Shown in pieces: positions 48,462 to 57,715 of a stretch of 64,000 nt of DNA. How positions within the stretch are numbered: the first letter of the stretch is position 1; every line of letters begins with the position of its first letter. The DNA is from Nocardiopsis sp. N85. Its GTDB lineage: Bacteria > Actinomycetota > Actinomycetes > Streptosporangiales > Streptosporangiaceae. Under the pieces are notes generated by a model. That model saw only the letters and a list, made by a program, of their open reading frames with translations, made no database searches and was not told the DNA's origin. The stretch is taken from contig NZ_JARBUT010000001.1 in the NCBI RefSeq assembly GCF_028882275.1, positions 682,001 through 746,000 of the forward strand. The letters run 5' to 3'. A program made the position numbers and the translations under genes.

Positions 48462-49033
48462 CGGTGGAGGGGAGCACAGAGGTGCCGGCGACGCTGCGCC
48501 GTGACCTGGAGGCGGTGCTGATGGTCGTGGACCAGCCGGTGTCGGAGTACGAGCTGGCCAGGACCCTGAGGGTGCCCGTGGCGGTGGTCGTGGAGACCCT
48601 GGAGTCGCTGTCGCGGGAATACACCGACCAGGAACGGGGTTTCGATCTTCGGGCGGTGGCCGACGGTTGGCGTGTGTACACGCGGCCGGAGTGCGCCGAC
48701 ATCGTGGAGCACTTCCTCAAGGAAGGGCAGGAGGTGCGGCTGACCCAGGCCGCGCTGGAGACGATGGCGGTGGTGGCCTACCGACAACCGGTCTCCCGTG
48801 GCAGGGTCTCCGCGGTCCGCGGTGTCAACTGTGACGGCGTCATGCGTACCCTCGTACTGAGGGGGCTGATCGAAGAGGCCGGACACGACCCGGAGTCCGG
48901 TGCCCTGCTGTATCGGACCACCTCCTATTTCCTGGAACGGCTCGGTCTGCGCAGTCTCGACGAGCTGCCGGACCTGGCACCGTTCCTGCCCGACGACATC
49001 GAAGGTCTAGACGACACCGGTGAGCACACCTAA
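48458..49033 (+). CDS. scpB: Segregation and condensation protein B
   Basis: 191 aa tandem winged-helix protein that dimerises and binds the ScpA linker. N-terminal LRRDLEAVLMVVDQPVSEYE and the second winged helix TQAALETMAVVAYRQPVSRG plus VMRTLVLRGLIEEAGHDPES are typical. GTG at 48458 overlaps the scpA stop (GTGA), and its own end overlaps the pseudouridine synthase start by 14 bases, so three genes are translationally linked. Confidence 0.95.
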   Translation: MTVEGSTEVPATLRRDLEAVLMVVDQPVSEYELARTLRVPVAVVVETLESLSREYTDQERGFDLRAVADGWRVYTRPECADIVEHFLKEGQEVRLTQAALETMAVVAYRQPVSRGRVSAVRGVNCDGVMRTLVLRGLIEEAGHDPESGALLYRTTSYFLERLGLRSLDELPDLAPFLPDDIEGLDDTGEHT

Positions 49034-51371
49034 CGAGAGTTCCCGCGGTGCGCGGGACGACGCCCCGCGCGGTGAGCGCGGCGACCGATACAACGACCGC
49101 GGCGACCGAGGACGCCGCGACGACCGAGGTCCCCGAGGTGGGGACGAGCGCGGCCCGAGGGGCCGTGGACGGGATGACTTCCGCGGCGGCGGTGACGACC
49201 GTCGCTCCTTCGGCGGCGACCGCGACGCGCGCGGCGGCCGTGATCTCCGTGGCGGTGACGACCGGGGCCGTGGTGGCGACCGGGGCGGCCGTGATGACCG
49301 TGGCGGCCGTTCCTTCGGCGGATCCCGCGACTCCGACCGTGGTGGCCGTTCGTTCGGCGACCGCGACTCCCGTGGCCCCGGTGGTCACCGGGGCGACCGT
49401 GACGGCGGTGACCGCGGCGGCTTCCGCGGTGGCCGTGATGAGCGCGGCGGCCGTTCCTTCGGCGGCGACCGCGGCCAGGGCGGCTCCGGCGGCTACCGGG
49501 GTTCCCGCGACGGTGGTGACCGTGGCGGCCGTTCCTTCGGCGACCGCGACTCGCGCGGCCCGGGGGGTCACGGCGACCGTCGTGGTCCCGGCGAGGGCCG
49601 TTCGTTCGGTGGCTCCCGTGATGACCGTGGCCAGGGCGGCTACCGGGGTTCGCGTGACGGGGACGACCGCCGTTCCTTCGGTGGCGACCGTGACTCCCGT
49701 GGTGGCCGTTCGTTCGGCGGTTCGCGTGAGGGCGGCGATCGTGGTGGCCGTTCGTTCGGTGACCGCGATTCGCGTGGTCCGGGCGGCTCCGGTGGTCACC
49801 GGGGTTCGCGTGACGGTGGTGACCGTGGCGGTCGTGATGACCGTGGCGGCCGTTCCTTCGGCGGATCCCGTGAGGGTGACTCCCGTGGTGGCCGTTCGTT
49901 CGGTGGCTCCCGTGATGACCGTGGCCAGGGCGGCTACCGGGGTTCGCGTGACGGGGACGACCGCCGTTCCTTCGGTGGCGACCGTGACTCCCGTGGTGGC
50001 CGTTCGTTCGGCGGTTCGCGTGAGGGCGGCGATCGTGGTGGCCGTTCGTTCGGTGACCGCGATTCGCGTGGTCCGGGCGGCTCCGGTGGTCACCGGGGTT
50101 CGCGTGACGGTGGTGACCGTGGCGGTCGTGATGACCGTGGCGGCCGTTCCTTCGGCGGCTCCCGCGACTCCGACCGTGGTGGCCGTTCGTTCGGTGACCG
50201 CGACTCGCGTGGTCCGGGCGGCTCCGGTGGTCACCGGGGTTCGCGTGACGGGGACGACCGTGGTCGTGGCGGTCACGGCGACCGCGACTCCCGTGGCGGC
50301 CGTTCGTTCGGTGGCTCCCGTGAGGGCGGCGACCGCCGTTCCTTCGGCGGCTCCCGCGACTCCGACCGTGGCGGCCGTTCGTTCGGTGACCGCGACTCGC
50401 GTGGTCCGGGCGGGCCTCGCGGCGACCGCGACTCCCGTGACGAGCGGACCGAGCGCCCCGCCAAGCGGCACAAGGTCGACCACTCGGCCGACCTCCCCGG
50501 CGGCCGCAAGGTGCCCATGGGCGACATCAAGAGCGAGAACCAGCTCTCCAAGGCCGCCCGTGAGCGACTCAGCGCCCTGCGCGCCGACTACGACCCCAAG
50601 GACGAGGAGCGTCCCGACGAGGCGCGCGACAGCTACGCCGACGTCGAGGGCGGCATCCGCCTCCAGAAGGCCCTCGCCGCCGCCGGTGTCGCCAGCCGTC
50701 GCGCCAGCGAGGAGATGATCGCCGCCGGTCGCGTCAGCGTCGACGGTGAGGTCGTCCGTCGCTTCGGCGCCCGCGTCGACCCCGAGAAGTCCGAGATCCG
50801 GGTGGACGGCATGCGCGTCGTCACCTCCCCGGACAAGCTCTATTTCGCGCTCAACAAGCCGCGCGGCGTGGTCAGCACCATGTGGGACCCGGAGGGTCGC
50901 CCCACCCTGGCCGATTACACCGGTCAGACCGAGGAGCGCATCTTCCACGTGGGTCGTCTCGACACCGAGACCGAGGGCCTCATCCTGCTCACCAACGACG
51001 GCGAGCTCTCCAACCGGCTCACCCACCCGCGGTACAAGGTCATCAAGACCTACATCGCCAAGGTACCCGGGCCGGTTCCGCACAGCGTGGTCAAGCGACT
51101 GCGCGCGGGTGTGGAGCTGGAGGACGGCCCGGTCGAGGTCGACTCCTTCCGCGTGGTCGACAACGACGGCGCCAAGGCCCTGGTGGAGATCCGCCTCCAC
51201 GAGGGTCGCAAGCACATCGTGCGCCGGCTCATGGAGGCGGTCGGTCACCCGGTCGCGGACCTGGCCCGCACCCAGGTCGGACCGATCGACCTGAACACCC
51301 TCAAACTGGGCACGATGCGCGCGCTGACCTCTCGTGAGGTGAGCGAACTCTACAAGGCCGCCGGGCTCTAG
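49020..51371 (+). CDS. RsuA/RluB-family pseudouridine synthase with a giant RG-rich repeat extension
   Basis: 783 aa. The C-terminal ~240 residues are a normal RsuA/RluB/RluE enzyme. An S4 RNA-binding domain starts near residue 544 (RLQKALAAAGVASRRASEEM). The catalytic Asp is in FHVGRLDTETEGLILLTNDG, followed by VIKTYIAKVPGP and EGRKHIVRRLMEAVGHPVAD. It isomerises a uridine in rRNA. Residues ~20-475 are a low-complexity field of Arg, Gly, Asp and Ser with motifs such as GGRSFGDRDSRGPGG and RGSRDGGDRGGRDDRGG. Family members normally have a far shorter N-terminus. A recent DNA duplication lies inside. GTG at 49020, inside the scpB end. Confidence 0.93.
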   Translation: MSTPNESSRGARDDAPRGERGDRYNDRGDRGRRDDRGPRGGDERGPRGRGRDDFRGGGDDRRSFGGDRDARGGRDLRGGDDRGRGGDRGGRDDRGGRSFGGSRDSDRGGRSFGDRDSRGPGGHRGDRDGGDRGGFRGGRDERGGRSFGGDRGQGGSGGYRGSRDGGDRGGRSFGDRDSRGPGGHGDRRGPGEGRSFGGSRDDRGQGGYRGSRDGDDRRSFGGDRDSRGGRSFGGSREGGDRGGRSFGDRDSRGPGGSGGHRGSRDGGDRGGRDDRGGRSFGGSREGDSRGGRSFGGSRDDRGQGGYRGSRDGDDRRSFGGDRDSRGGRSFGGSREGGDRGGRSFGDRDSRGPGGSGGHRGSRDGGDRGGRDDRGGRSFGGSRDSDRGGRSFGDRDSRGPGGSGGHRGSRDGDDRGRGGHGDRDSRGGRSFGGSREGGDRRSFGGSRDSDRGGRSFGDRDSRGPGGPRGDRDSRDERTERPAKRHKVDHSADLPGGRKVPMGDIKSENQLSKAARERLSALRADYDPKDEERPDEARDSYADVEGGIRLQKALAAAGVASRRASEEMIAAGRVSVDGEVVRRFGARVDPEKSEIRVDGMRVVTSPDKLYFALNKPRGVVSTMWDPEGRPTLADYTGQTEERIFHVGRLDTETEGLILLTNDGELSNRLTHPRYKVIKTYIAKVPGPVPHSVVKRLRAGVELEDGPVEVDSFRVVDNDGAKALVEIRLHEGRKHIVRRLMEAVGHPVADLARTQVGPIDLNTLKLGTMRALTSREVSELYKAAGL
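49596..50158. repeat. Tandem 294-bp duplication inside the RG-rich region
   Basis: Bases 49596-49864 are identical to 49890-50158, a 269-bp perfect repeat at a 294-bp (98-codon) period; the first mismatch on the right is A49865 against C50159. The frame is kept. The rest of the field (49080-50440) holds shorter, older copies. Confidence 0.9.
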
Positions 51372-51394
51372 CCCATCGCTTGTGGATACAGTTG

Positions 51395-51427
51395 ACGGCG
51401 GTCACGACCACGGGTCGTGACCGCCGT
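51395..51427 (+). terminator. Terminator of the scpAB/pseudouridine synthase operon
   Basis: A perfect 14-bp stem (51395-51408 with 51414-51427), 5-nt loop, followed by TCCCTTTCC; 23 bases after the stop. Confidence 0.85.
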
Positions 51428-51483
51428 TCCCTTTCCCCTTGAGGGGACGGACCGATGAGAACGACGGACAAGGCGGGATCCAA

Positions 51484-51846
51484 GTGGCGGTACGGGCCAT
51501 TCGCGGAGCTGTGCAGGTCGACGCGGACGAACGCGAGCAGGTGCTGGAGGCCACGGCCGAACTGGTCTCCGAGGTGATGCGGCGCAACGGGTTGGACACC
51601 GAGGACGTCATCAGCGTGCTGTTCACCGCCACTCCCGACCTGACCAGTGAGTTCCCGGCGCTCGCGGCCCGCAAGCTCGGGTTCGTCGACGTGCCCCTGA
51701 TGTGCGCCACGGAGATCGCCGTTCCGCACGCCCTGCCGCGCGTGGTGCGGTTGATGGCGCACGTGGAGACCGACCGGCCCCGCGCCGAACTCCACCACGT
51801 CTACCTGCGCGGTGCCCAGGCCCTGCGCCTGGACATCGCGCAGTAG
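51484..51846 (+). CDS. aroH: Chorismate mutase, AroH class
   Basis: 120 aa, normal length for the monofunctional AroH fold (Bacillus type, trimer). Rearranges chorismate to prephenate for Phe and Tyr. Motifs: VRAIRGAVQVDADEREQVLE with the active-site Arg, EDVISVLFTATPDLTSEFPA, and LMCATEIAVPHALPRVVRLM with the Cys/Glu site. GTG at 51484 gives the canonical N-terminus. tyrA follows closely, and prephenate is its substrate, so the two probably act together. Confidence 0.94.
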   Translation: MAVRAIRGAVQVDADEREQVLEATAELVSEVMRRNGLDTEDVISVLFTATPDLTSEFPALAARKLGFVDVPLMCATEIAVPHALPRVVRLMAHVETDRPRAELHHVYLRGAQALRLDIAQ

Positions 51847-51907
51847 CGCCCCCCTGCCCCCTAGTCTGGGAGGACACGGTGAGCGGATGGTCGAGCGGGG
51901 GGACACG

Positions 51908-53041
51908 GTGAAGGTGAGCGGGGACGCGGGGACGCACGACGGACGACCGTCGGTGCGCCGGGTCGCGGTGCTGGGCGCCGGTCTGATCGGTACGTCGATC
52001 GCGCTCGCCCTGGCCTCACGCGGTGTCGAGGTCCTGCTCTCCGACCCGGACGCGGCGGCTCTGCGGCTGGCCTGCGAACTCGGCGCCGGGAGTCCGCTGG
52101 CGGAGGGCGACGGGCGTCCCGTTGACGTCGCGATCATCGCGGCCCCGCCCGCCGTCGTGCCGACGGTGCTGCGCGACGCCCAGGACCGGGGGTTGGCGCA
52201 CGTGTACACCGACGCGGCCAGTGTGAAGGCGAGCGTGGTGTCCGCGGCCGAACGCCTGGGGTGCGACATGGCCACGTTCGTGCCCGGTCACCCGATGGGC
52301 GGCCGGGAGAAGCGCGGTCCGGGCGCGGCCCGCGCCGACCTGTTCCTCGGGCGTTCCTGGGCGCTGTGCCCGACGGCGAAGGCGGATACCGGGACCGTGG
52401 AGCGGGTCGCCGAGGTGGCGCGACTGTGCGGGGCCGACCCGTTGGTCGTCGACGCGGCCGCGCACGACCGGGCGGTGGCGTTGGTCTCGCACGCCCCGCA
52501 CGTGGCGTCCTCGGCGGTGGCGGCCCGGTTGCTCGGCGCCGACGACGACGCCCTGACCCTGGCCGGCCAGGGTGTGCGCGACGTCACCCGGGTGGCGGGC
52601 GGCGACCCGTCGTTGTGGATGGAGATCCTCGCCCACAACGCCGCCCCGGTCGCGGAGGTGTTGCGGGCGATGGCCGAGGACCTGGCCCGGGCCGCCGACG
52701 CTCTGGCGGCGCGGGACCCGGAGGACGCCGGGGGAGCGGAACCGGTCCGCGACCTGTTGGTCCGGGGTCGTGAGGGGCACGGACGCATCCCCGGCAAGCA
52801 CGGTGCGGCGACCCTGCCGGAGTACACGATCATCCCGGTCGTCATCCCCGACGAGCCGGGCACGCTGGGCCGGTTGTTCGCCGCGGCGGCCGACGCCGGG
52901 GTGAACATCGAGGACGTGCGCATCGAGCACACCCCGGGTCTGCCCCTGGGGGTGGCGCAGTTGTCCGTGCTGCCCTCAGGGGTGGAGGTCCTCTCCCGGG
53001 CGTTGGCCGCCGACGGCTGGTCGGTGCACCCCGGCGCCTGA
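51908..53041 (+). CDS. tyrA: Prephenate dehydrogenase with ACT domain
   Basis: 377 aa. Oxidatively decarboxylates prephenate to 4-hydroxyphenylpyruvate with NAD, for tyrosine. Rossmann motif VAVLGAGLIGTSIALALASR, DAASVKASVVSAAE, PGHPMGGREKRGPGAARADL (substrate-binding) and SHAPHVASSAVAARLLG are all present. A C-terminal ACT domain (IIPVVIPDEPGTLGRLFAAA) is the likely site of tyrosine feedback. GTG at 51908 follows a G-rich ribosome site; ATG at 51887 is an alternative. It lies 61 bases after aroH. Confidence 0.94.
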   Translation: MKVSGDAGTHDGRPSVRRVAVLGAGLIGTSIALALASRGVEVLLSDPDAAALRLACELGAGSPLAEGDGRPVDVAIIAAPPAVVPTVLRDAQDRGLAHVYTDAASVKASVVSAAERLGCDMATFVPGHPMGGREKRGPGAARADLFLGRSWALCPTAKADTGTVERVAEVARLCGADPLVVDAAAHDRAVALVSHAPHVASSAVAARLLGADDDALTLAGQGVRDVTRVAGGDPSLWMEILAHNAAPVAEVLRAMAEDLARAADALAARDPEDAGGAEPVRDLLVRGREGHGRIPGKHGAATLPEYTIIPVVIPDEPGTLGRLFAAAADAGVNIEDVRIEHTPGLPLGVAQLSVLPSGVEVLSRALAADGWSVHPGA

Positions 53042-53060
53042 CCGGGGGCGTGCCCCCGGT
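53041..53060 (+). terminator. Hairpin after tyrA
   Basis: A 9-bp perfect inverted repeat with 2-nt centre overlaps the last base of the tyrA stop. A TAGTGT box at 53087-53092 then suggests a separate promoter for cmk. Confidence 0.5.
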
Positions 53061-53113
53061 CCGTACGGTACGCGTGATTCCCCCGGTAGTGTGGGGCGTC
53101 GGCAGTACGACGA

Positions 53114-53836
53114 GTGGCAGAGGCAGGGCACGTGAGCGGGCAGGGCAGCACCGAGGGCATCGTCATCGCGATCGACGGTCCCTCCGGGTCGGGCAAGTCG
53201 AGCACCTCCAAGGGGGTGGCCAAGGCGCGTGGTCTGCGCTACCTCGACACCGGCGCCATGTACCGCGCGTTGACCTGGTGGATGCTCGACAACGGTGTGG
53301 ACGTGCACGATCCGGCGGCCGTGGCCGCCGCCGTGGAACGCCCCGTCATCGAGATGGGCACCGACCCGGCCTCCCCGACGATCTCCGTCGACGGCCGCGA
53401 CGTGGCCGTGGAGATCCGGACCAAGGAGGTCACGGGCAACGTCAGCGCCGTCTCGGCGGTGCCCGAGGCCCGTGCGCTGCTGGTGCGCACCCAGCGCGCG
53501 GTCATCGACGCCGCCCGGCGGGAGAGCACCGGCATCGTCGTGGAGGGGCGCGACATCACCACGGTGGTGGCCCCCGAGGCTCCGGTGAAGCTGTTCCTGA
53601 CGGCCAGCGCCGAGGCCCGCGCGCAGCGTCGCAGCCGGGAGATCCACACCGGTGACGTGGCCGCCACCCAGGCGGACCTGGCCCGTCGCGACCGGCTCGA
53701 CTCCAGCCGCGCCCACTCGCCGCTGAAGCGGACCGCCGACGCCACCGAGCTCGACACCACCGGTATGACCCTGGACGAGGTCATCGCCCTGGTCGTCACG
53801 TTGGTCGACGAGGCCGCGGCGACGGTCCGCGGCTGA
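53114..53836 (+). CDS. cmk: Cytidylate kinase
   Basis: 240 aa. Phosphorylates CMP and dCMP to the diphosphates with ATP. P-loop [60 protein letters not shown] and [20 protein letters not shown] (lid and nucleotide-binding) are present. Start is either GTG 53114 or GTG 53132; neither has a strong ribosome site. In many streptomycetes an acyltransferase gene lies between cmk and der; here only a 244-base gap follows. Confidence 0.95.
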   Translation: MAEAGHVSGQGSTEGIVIAIDGPSGSGKSSTSKGVAKARGLRYLDTGAMYRALTWWMLDNGVDVHDPAAVAAAVERPVIEMGTDPASPTISVDGRDVAVEIRTKEVTGNVSAVSAVPEARALLVRTQRAVIDAARRESTGIVVEGRDITTVVAPEAPVKLFLTASAEARAQRRSREIHTGDVAATQADLARRDRLDSSRAHSPLKRTADATELDTTGMTLDEVIALVVTLVDEAAATVRG

Positions 53837-53842
53837 CACATC

Positions 53843-53862
53843 GGGCGGCCCCGGGGCCGCCC
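53843..53862 (+). terminator. Hairpin after cmk
   Basis: Perfect 20-bp palindrome, 6 bases after the cmk stop, followed by TCC. Confidence 0.5.
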
Positions 53863-54080
53863 CTCCCCATCGCCGCGCACCCCGTCTCCGGGGTGACATC
53901 GGCCACCGGGGGGAACACACGGACACCCGCGGAGGTCGCCCTTCGCGGTGCACACGTGGTCGCCGTCGGCGTCCACGCCGATCGGGCCGCCCCGTCTCGC
54001 ACGGGAGCGGCCGGTCGACTTTCGCACTCCTCGCGGCACGCATCCTGGGCGCGCGGGGAATCGAGGACCGGGAGCAGTAC

Positions 54081-55511
54081 ATGAGTGACGACTTCGATAT
54101 CGCCGACATCGGCGTGGACGGCGAACAGGCCGTCCCCCTGCCCGTGGTGGCCGTGGTGGGCCGCCCCAACGTGGGCAAGTCCAGCCTCGTCAACCGCATC
54201 ATCGGCCGCCGTGAGGCCGTGGTGGAGGACGTGCCGGGGGTGACCCGCGACCGGGTCGCCTACGACGCCGAGTGGCAGAACACCAAGTTCACCCTGGTGG
54301 ACACCGGCGGTTGGGAGACCAGCGTCAGCGGCCTGGCCGCGATGGTCGCCCGGCAGGCCGAGTACGCGGCGCAGACCGCCGACGTCGTCCTGTTCGTGGT
54401 GGACGCCACCGTGGGCATCACCGACGCCGACGAGGCGGTCACGCGGGTCCTGCGCGCCACCAACCGCCCGGTGGTGCTGGCCGCCAACAAGGTGGACGGC
54501 AGCATGCAGGAGTCCGACGCGCTGAACCTGTGGAACCTGGGCGTGGGCGAGCCCTACGCCATCAGCGCCCTGCACGGTCGCGGCACCGGCGACCTGCTCG
54601 ACGCCGTGGTGGAGGCCTTCCCCGAGGGGGCGGAGCGGGCCGAACCCGCCGAGGAGGAGGGCCCGCCGCGCGTGGCCCTGCTGGGTCGCCCGAACGTGGG
54701 CAAGTCCAGCCTGCTCAACCGGCTCGCCGGCGAGGACCGGGTGGTCGTCGACTCGGTGGCGGGCACCACCCGTGACGCCGTCGACGAGCTCATCGAGCTG
54801 GGCGGCAAGACCTGGAAGTTCATCGACACCGCCGGTATCCGCCGCCGGTTCCGGGCCCTCCAGGGCGCCGACTACTACGCCACCATGCGCACCGGCACGG
54901 CCCTGGAGCGGGCCGAGGTCGCGGTGGTCCTCATGGACGTCAGCGAGCCGCTGGCCGAGCAGGACATCCGTGTGGTGGAGCAGGTCGTGGAGGCCGGGCG
55001 CGGTCTGGTGCTGGCGTTCAACAAGTGGGACGTCCTGGACGAGGACCGCCGCATCTACCTGGAGAAGGAGATCGACCGCCAGCTGGCGCGGGTCTCCTGG
55101 GCTCCCCGGGTGAACATCTCCGCCAAGACCGGCCGCCACATGGAGAAGCTGGTCCCGGCGATCGAGACGAGCCTGGACGGGTGGTCCCGGCGCATTCCGA
55201 CAGGTCAGTTGAACAACTGGCTCAAGGAGCTGGTGGCGGCCACGCCGCCGCCGGTGCGCGGGGGCAAGCAGCCCAAGATCCTGTTCGCGACGCAGGCGGG
55301 GGCCAAGCCGCCGCAGTTCGTGCTGTTCACGACCGGGTTCCTGGAGGACAACTACCGCCGGTTCATCGAGCGTCGGCTGCGTGAGGACTTCGGGTTCGAG
55401 GGGTCGCCGATCCACATCAGCATGCGCATCCGCGAGAAGAAGGGCGGCGTGCCGGGCAGGGCCTCCAAGGGCAGTGCGCGGCCGGACCGCCAGCACCGCC
55501 GTCGTTCCTGA
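54081..55511 (+). CDS. der: GTPase Der (EngA)
   Basis: 476 aa essential ribosome-assembly GTPase for the 50S subunit. Two GTPase domains in tandem: G1 [20 protein letters not shown] and G4 ANKVDGS for the first, then [21 protein letters not shown]3 DTAGI and G4 NKWD for the second. A KH-like C-terminal domain ([20 protein letters not shown]) follows, with a basic tail. ATG at 54081 has GGGAG upstream. Ends at a strong hairpin. Last gene of the conserved pyrG-to-der block. Confidence 0.98.
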   Translation: MSDDFDIADIGVDGEQAVPLPVVAVVGRPNVGKSSLVNRIIGRREAVVEDVPGVTRDRVAYDAEWQNTKFTLVDTGGWETSVSGLAAMVARQAEYAAQTADVVLFVVDATVGITDADEAVTRVLRATNRPVVLAANKVDGSMQESDALNLWNLGVGEPYAISALHGRGTGDLLDAVVEAFPEGAERAEPAEEEGPPRVALLGRPNVGKSSLLNRLAGEDRVVVDSVAGTTRDAVDELIELGGKTWKFIDTAGIRRRFRALQGADYYATMRTGTALERAEVAVVLMDVSEPLAEQDIRVVEQVVEAGRGLVLAFNKWDVLDEDRRIYLEKEIDRQLARVSWAPRVNISAKTGRHMEKLVPAIETSLDGWSRRIPTGQLNNWLKELVAATPPPVRGGKQPKILFATQAGAKPPQFVLFTTGFLEDNYRRFIERRLREDFGFEGSPIHISMRIREKKGGVPGRASKGSARPDRQHRRRS

Positions 55512-55524
55512 CGGGGATGACGAT

Positions 55525-55550
55525 GGGGGCGCCCCGATGGGGGCGCCCCC
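55525..55550. terminator. Terminator of der, between convergent genes
   Basis: 11-bp perfect stem (55525-55535 with 55540-55550), 4-nt loop, followed by TTT. It can also stop transcription of the minus-strand MFS gene ending at 55574. Confidence 0.8.
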
Positions 55551-55573
55551 TTTCGCGTGCGCGGGCGGGACCG

Positions 55574-57055
55574 TCAGGAGTCGGAGGGCAGCCGGCGCAC
55601 GTTGCTCGGCGGCACGTACCGGCCGCTCTCGCCGCCGGTGCGCGGGTAGGGCAGGCGGGTGCCGCCCGGGGTGTGCGCGGGCACCGGGATGGCGGGCGCC
55701 CCCGGCAGCGGTCGGCCGGCGCTCTCCTTCATCCGCCACACCACGATCACGCCGACCGCGCCGGCGACCATCACCGGCCACGCGGGCGCGTACAGGTTGC
55801 CGGTGGACCGGACGAGCGCCTCGGCCAGCAGCGGGGTGGTGCCGCCGAACAGGGCCACCGAGATGTTGAAGCCGATGGCCAGGGCGCCGTAGCGGACGCC
55901 GGTGGGGAAGAGCGCGGGGAGCGCGGCCGGGGCGGTGCCGGAGAAGTGCACCAGGGTGATCGCCAGCAGCACGACGCCCAGGGCGACCGCGCCCGTGTCG
56001 CCCGTCTGCAACAGCCAGAACGCGGGCAGGGTCAGCACGATGGAGAACAGGCTGCCGGACAGCAGCACGGGTCTGCGGCCCACCCTGTCGCCGAGCCTTC
56101 CGAAGCCGGTGACGGCGAGCAGCATGAGCGCCATCGCGCCCAGGGTGAGGAGCAGCGCCGTGGTGGAGCCGTAGCCGAGTTCGGCCTCCAGGTAGGTGGG
56201 CAGGTACGCGGTCACCATGTAGTTGTTGACGTTGAACACCAGCACCAGGCCGATGCACAGCAGCAGGTTGTGCCACTGGCCGACGACGGTCTCGCGCAGC
56301 CGGCCCTTGTGTCGGCGGCCGTCGGATTCCCCGGCGGACCTTCGGGTGTTCTCGGCGAAGACGGGCGTCTCGTCGAGTTTGACCCGAAGGTACAGCCCGA
56401 TGGCGCCGAGCGGCAGGGCGAGCAGGAACGGGACCCGCCATCCCCAGGCGAGCATGGCGTCGGAGCCCAGCAGCAGGGTCATGGCGGTGACGATGGCGGC
56501 GCCGCCCACGTACCCGGCGACGGTGCCGAACTCCAGCCAGGAGGCGAGGAAGCCGCGTCGTTCGTCGGGCGCGTACTCGGCGACGAAGGTGGCGGCGCCG
56601 CCGTACTCGCCGCCGGTGGAGAAGCCCTGGACCATGCGGGCGAGCAGCAGCAGGAGGGGCGCGGCGACGCCGATGGTGGCGGCGGAGGGGATGAGGCCGA
56701 TGCAGAACGTGCCGGCGGCCATGAGCAGCATGGTGGAGGCCAGGACGCGCTTGCGGCCGATGCGGTCGCCCAGCGGGCCGAAGAACATGCCGCCGAGCGG
56801 GCGGACGAGGAAGGCCGCGGCGAACGTGGTGAAGGTGGCGATGAGCTGGACGCCCTGGGACTGCGACGGGTAGAACACCAGGCCGATGGTGACGGCGAGA
56901 TAGCTGTAGACACCGAAGTCGTACCACTCGGTGGCGTTGCCGATGGCGGCGGCGGTCACGGCCTTGCGCGTGGTGCGGTGTTCGGTGGCCAGGGTCCCGG
57001 AGCCCGTCGTCTCCGACGGCTTCTCGGGCCGGCCCCCGGGCTGGTGCTCGATCAC
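55574..57055 (-). CDS. MFS transporter, metabolite:H+ symporter (MHS/ProP-like) family
   Basis: 493 aa, 12 predicted helices. The family start is clear: AIGNATEWYDFGVYSYLAVT, then FLVRPLGGMFFGPLGDRIGR with the MFS loop 2-3 motif, GFSTGGEYGGAATFVAEYAP, and GRLGDRVGRRPVLLSG in loop 8-9. MHS members import proline, betaine, citrate, shikimate or similar solutes. The Pro/Gly-rich C-terminal tail (~45 residues) is cytoplasmic. GTG at 57055 was chosen for AAGGGGG 6 nt upstream; an ATG lies 21 bases earlier. The substrate cannot be told. Confidence 0.9.
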   Translation of the reverse strand: MIEHQPGGRPEKPSETTGSGTLATEHRTTRKAVTAAAIGNATEWYDFGVYSYLAVTIGLVFYPSQSQGVQLIATFTTFAAAFLVRPLGGMFFGPLGDRIGRKRVLASTMLLMAAGTFCIGLIPSAATIGVAAPLLLLLARMVQGFSTGGEYGGAATFVAEYAPDERRGFLASWLEFGTVAGYVGGAAIVTAMTLLLGSDAMLAWGWRVPFLLALPLGAIGLYLRVKLDETPVFAENTRRSAGESDGRRHKGRLRETVVGQWHNLLLCIGLVLVFNVNNYMVTAYLPTYLEAELGYGSTTALLLTLGAMALMLLAVTGFGRLGDRVGRRPVLLSGSLFSIVLTLPAFWLLQTGDTGAVALGVVLLAITLVHFSGTAPAALPALFPTGVRYGALAIGFNISVALFGGTTPLLAEALVRSTGNLYAPAWPVMVAGAVGVIVVWRMKESAGRPLPGAPAIPVPAHTPGGTRLPYPRTGGESGRYVPPSNVRRLPSDS

Positions 57056-57193
57056 GTGTCCCCCTTGTTTGATCACTCAAGGGAACACGATAGTGACTTC
57101 AAGTGATTTATCCGTGTTCATCGGGGTGTTCCGCCCGTGTCGTCGACCCCGGGCGCGAGCGGTAGCGTGGTCGGTGTCGGCGGAGGGGGAGAC

Positions 57194-57715
57194 ATGGACA
57201 AGGTCCTGGTCAGCGCTTGCCTGATGGGCCGGCCGGTGCGCTACGACGGGCGGGCCAAACCGGTCGACGACGCGCTCCTCGACCGCTGGCGGACGGAGGG
57301 GCGCCTGGTCGTCCACTGCCCGGAGGTCGCGGGCGGGCTGCCCGTGCCCCGGCCGCCCGCCGAGATCGAACCCGGTGCCACGGCCGCCGACGTGCTCGAC
57401 GGCCGGGCCGGCATCCTCACCCCCGACGGCGACGACGTCACCGCGTACTTCGTGGCCGGGGCCCGCGCCGCCCTGGCGTTCGCCCTCGACCGGGGGGTGA
57501 CGGTGGCGGTCCTCAAGGCGTCCAGCCCCTCGTGCGGGTTCCACGAGGTCTACGACGGCACCTTCACCGGGCGCAGGCGTGCCGGGCGGGGCGTGACCGC
57601 GCACCTGCTGGCCGAACACGGCATCGCGGTCTTCGACGAGCACGGGATCGGTGCCGCCGACGCCCGACTGCGGGGCGTCGGCGACACCGCCGTTCAGGGC
57701 CGCACGACCTCGTAA
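57194..57715 (+). CDS. DUF523 family protein
   Basis: 173 aa. The DUF523 pattern is clear: KVLVSACLMGRPVRYDGRAK at the N-terminus, VHCPEVAGGLPVPRPPAEI, and VLKASSPSCGFHEVYDGTFT with conserved Cys residues. These cysteines could bind a metal or iron-sulfur cluster; the family has no firmly known function. ATG at 57194 has GGAGGGGG just upstream. Its last 22 bases overlap the end of the convergent dihydrofolate-reductase-like gene. Confidence 0.85.
   Translation: MDKVLVSACLMGRPVRYDGRAKPVDDALLDRWRTEGRLVVHCPEVAGGLPVPRPPAEIEPGATAADVLDGRAGILTPDGDDVTAYFVAGARAALAFALDRGVTVAVLKASSPSCGFHEVYDGTFTGRRRAGRGVTAHLLAEHGIAVFDEHGIGAADARLRGVGDTAVQGRTTS

Noticed and set aside
49600..50400. Repeat array resembling a CRISPR locus
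   Set aside because: Repeats are in-frame coding repeats of irregular length with no unique spacers and no cas genes nearby.
48840..51248. An 802-codon antisense frame and a 556-codon +1 frame full of Ala, Thr and Val repeats
   Set aside because: They are alternative readings of the RG-repeat DNA; only frame 49020-51371 ends in a known enzyme and has the scpB coupling.
53863..54080. A missing or hidden acyltransferase gene between cmk and der
   Set aside because: The gap is only about 220 bases with no suitable frame; gene order simply differs from that of some streptomycetes.
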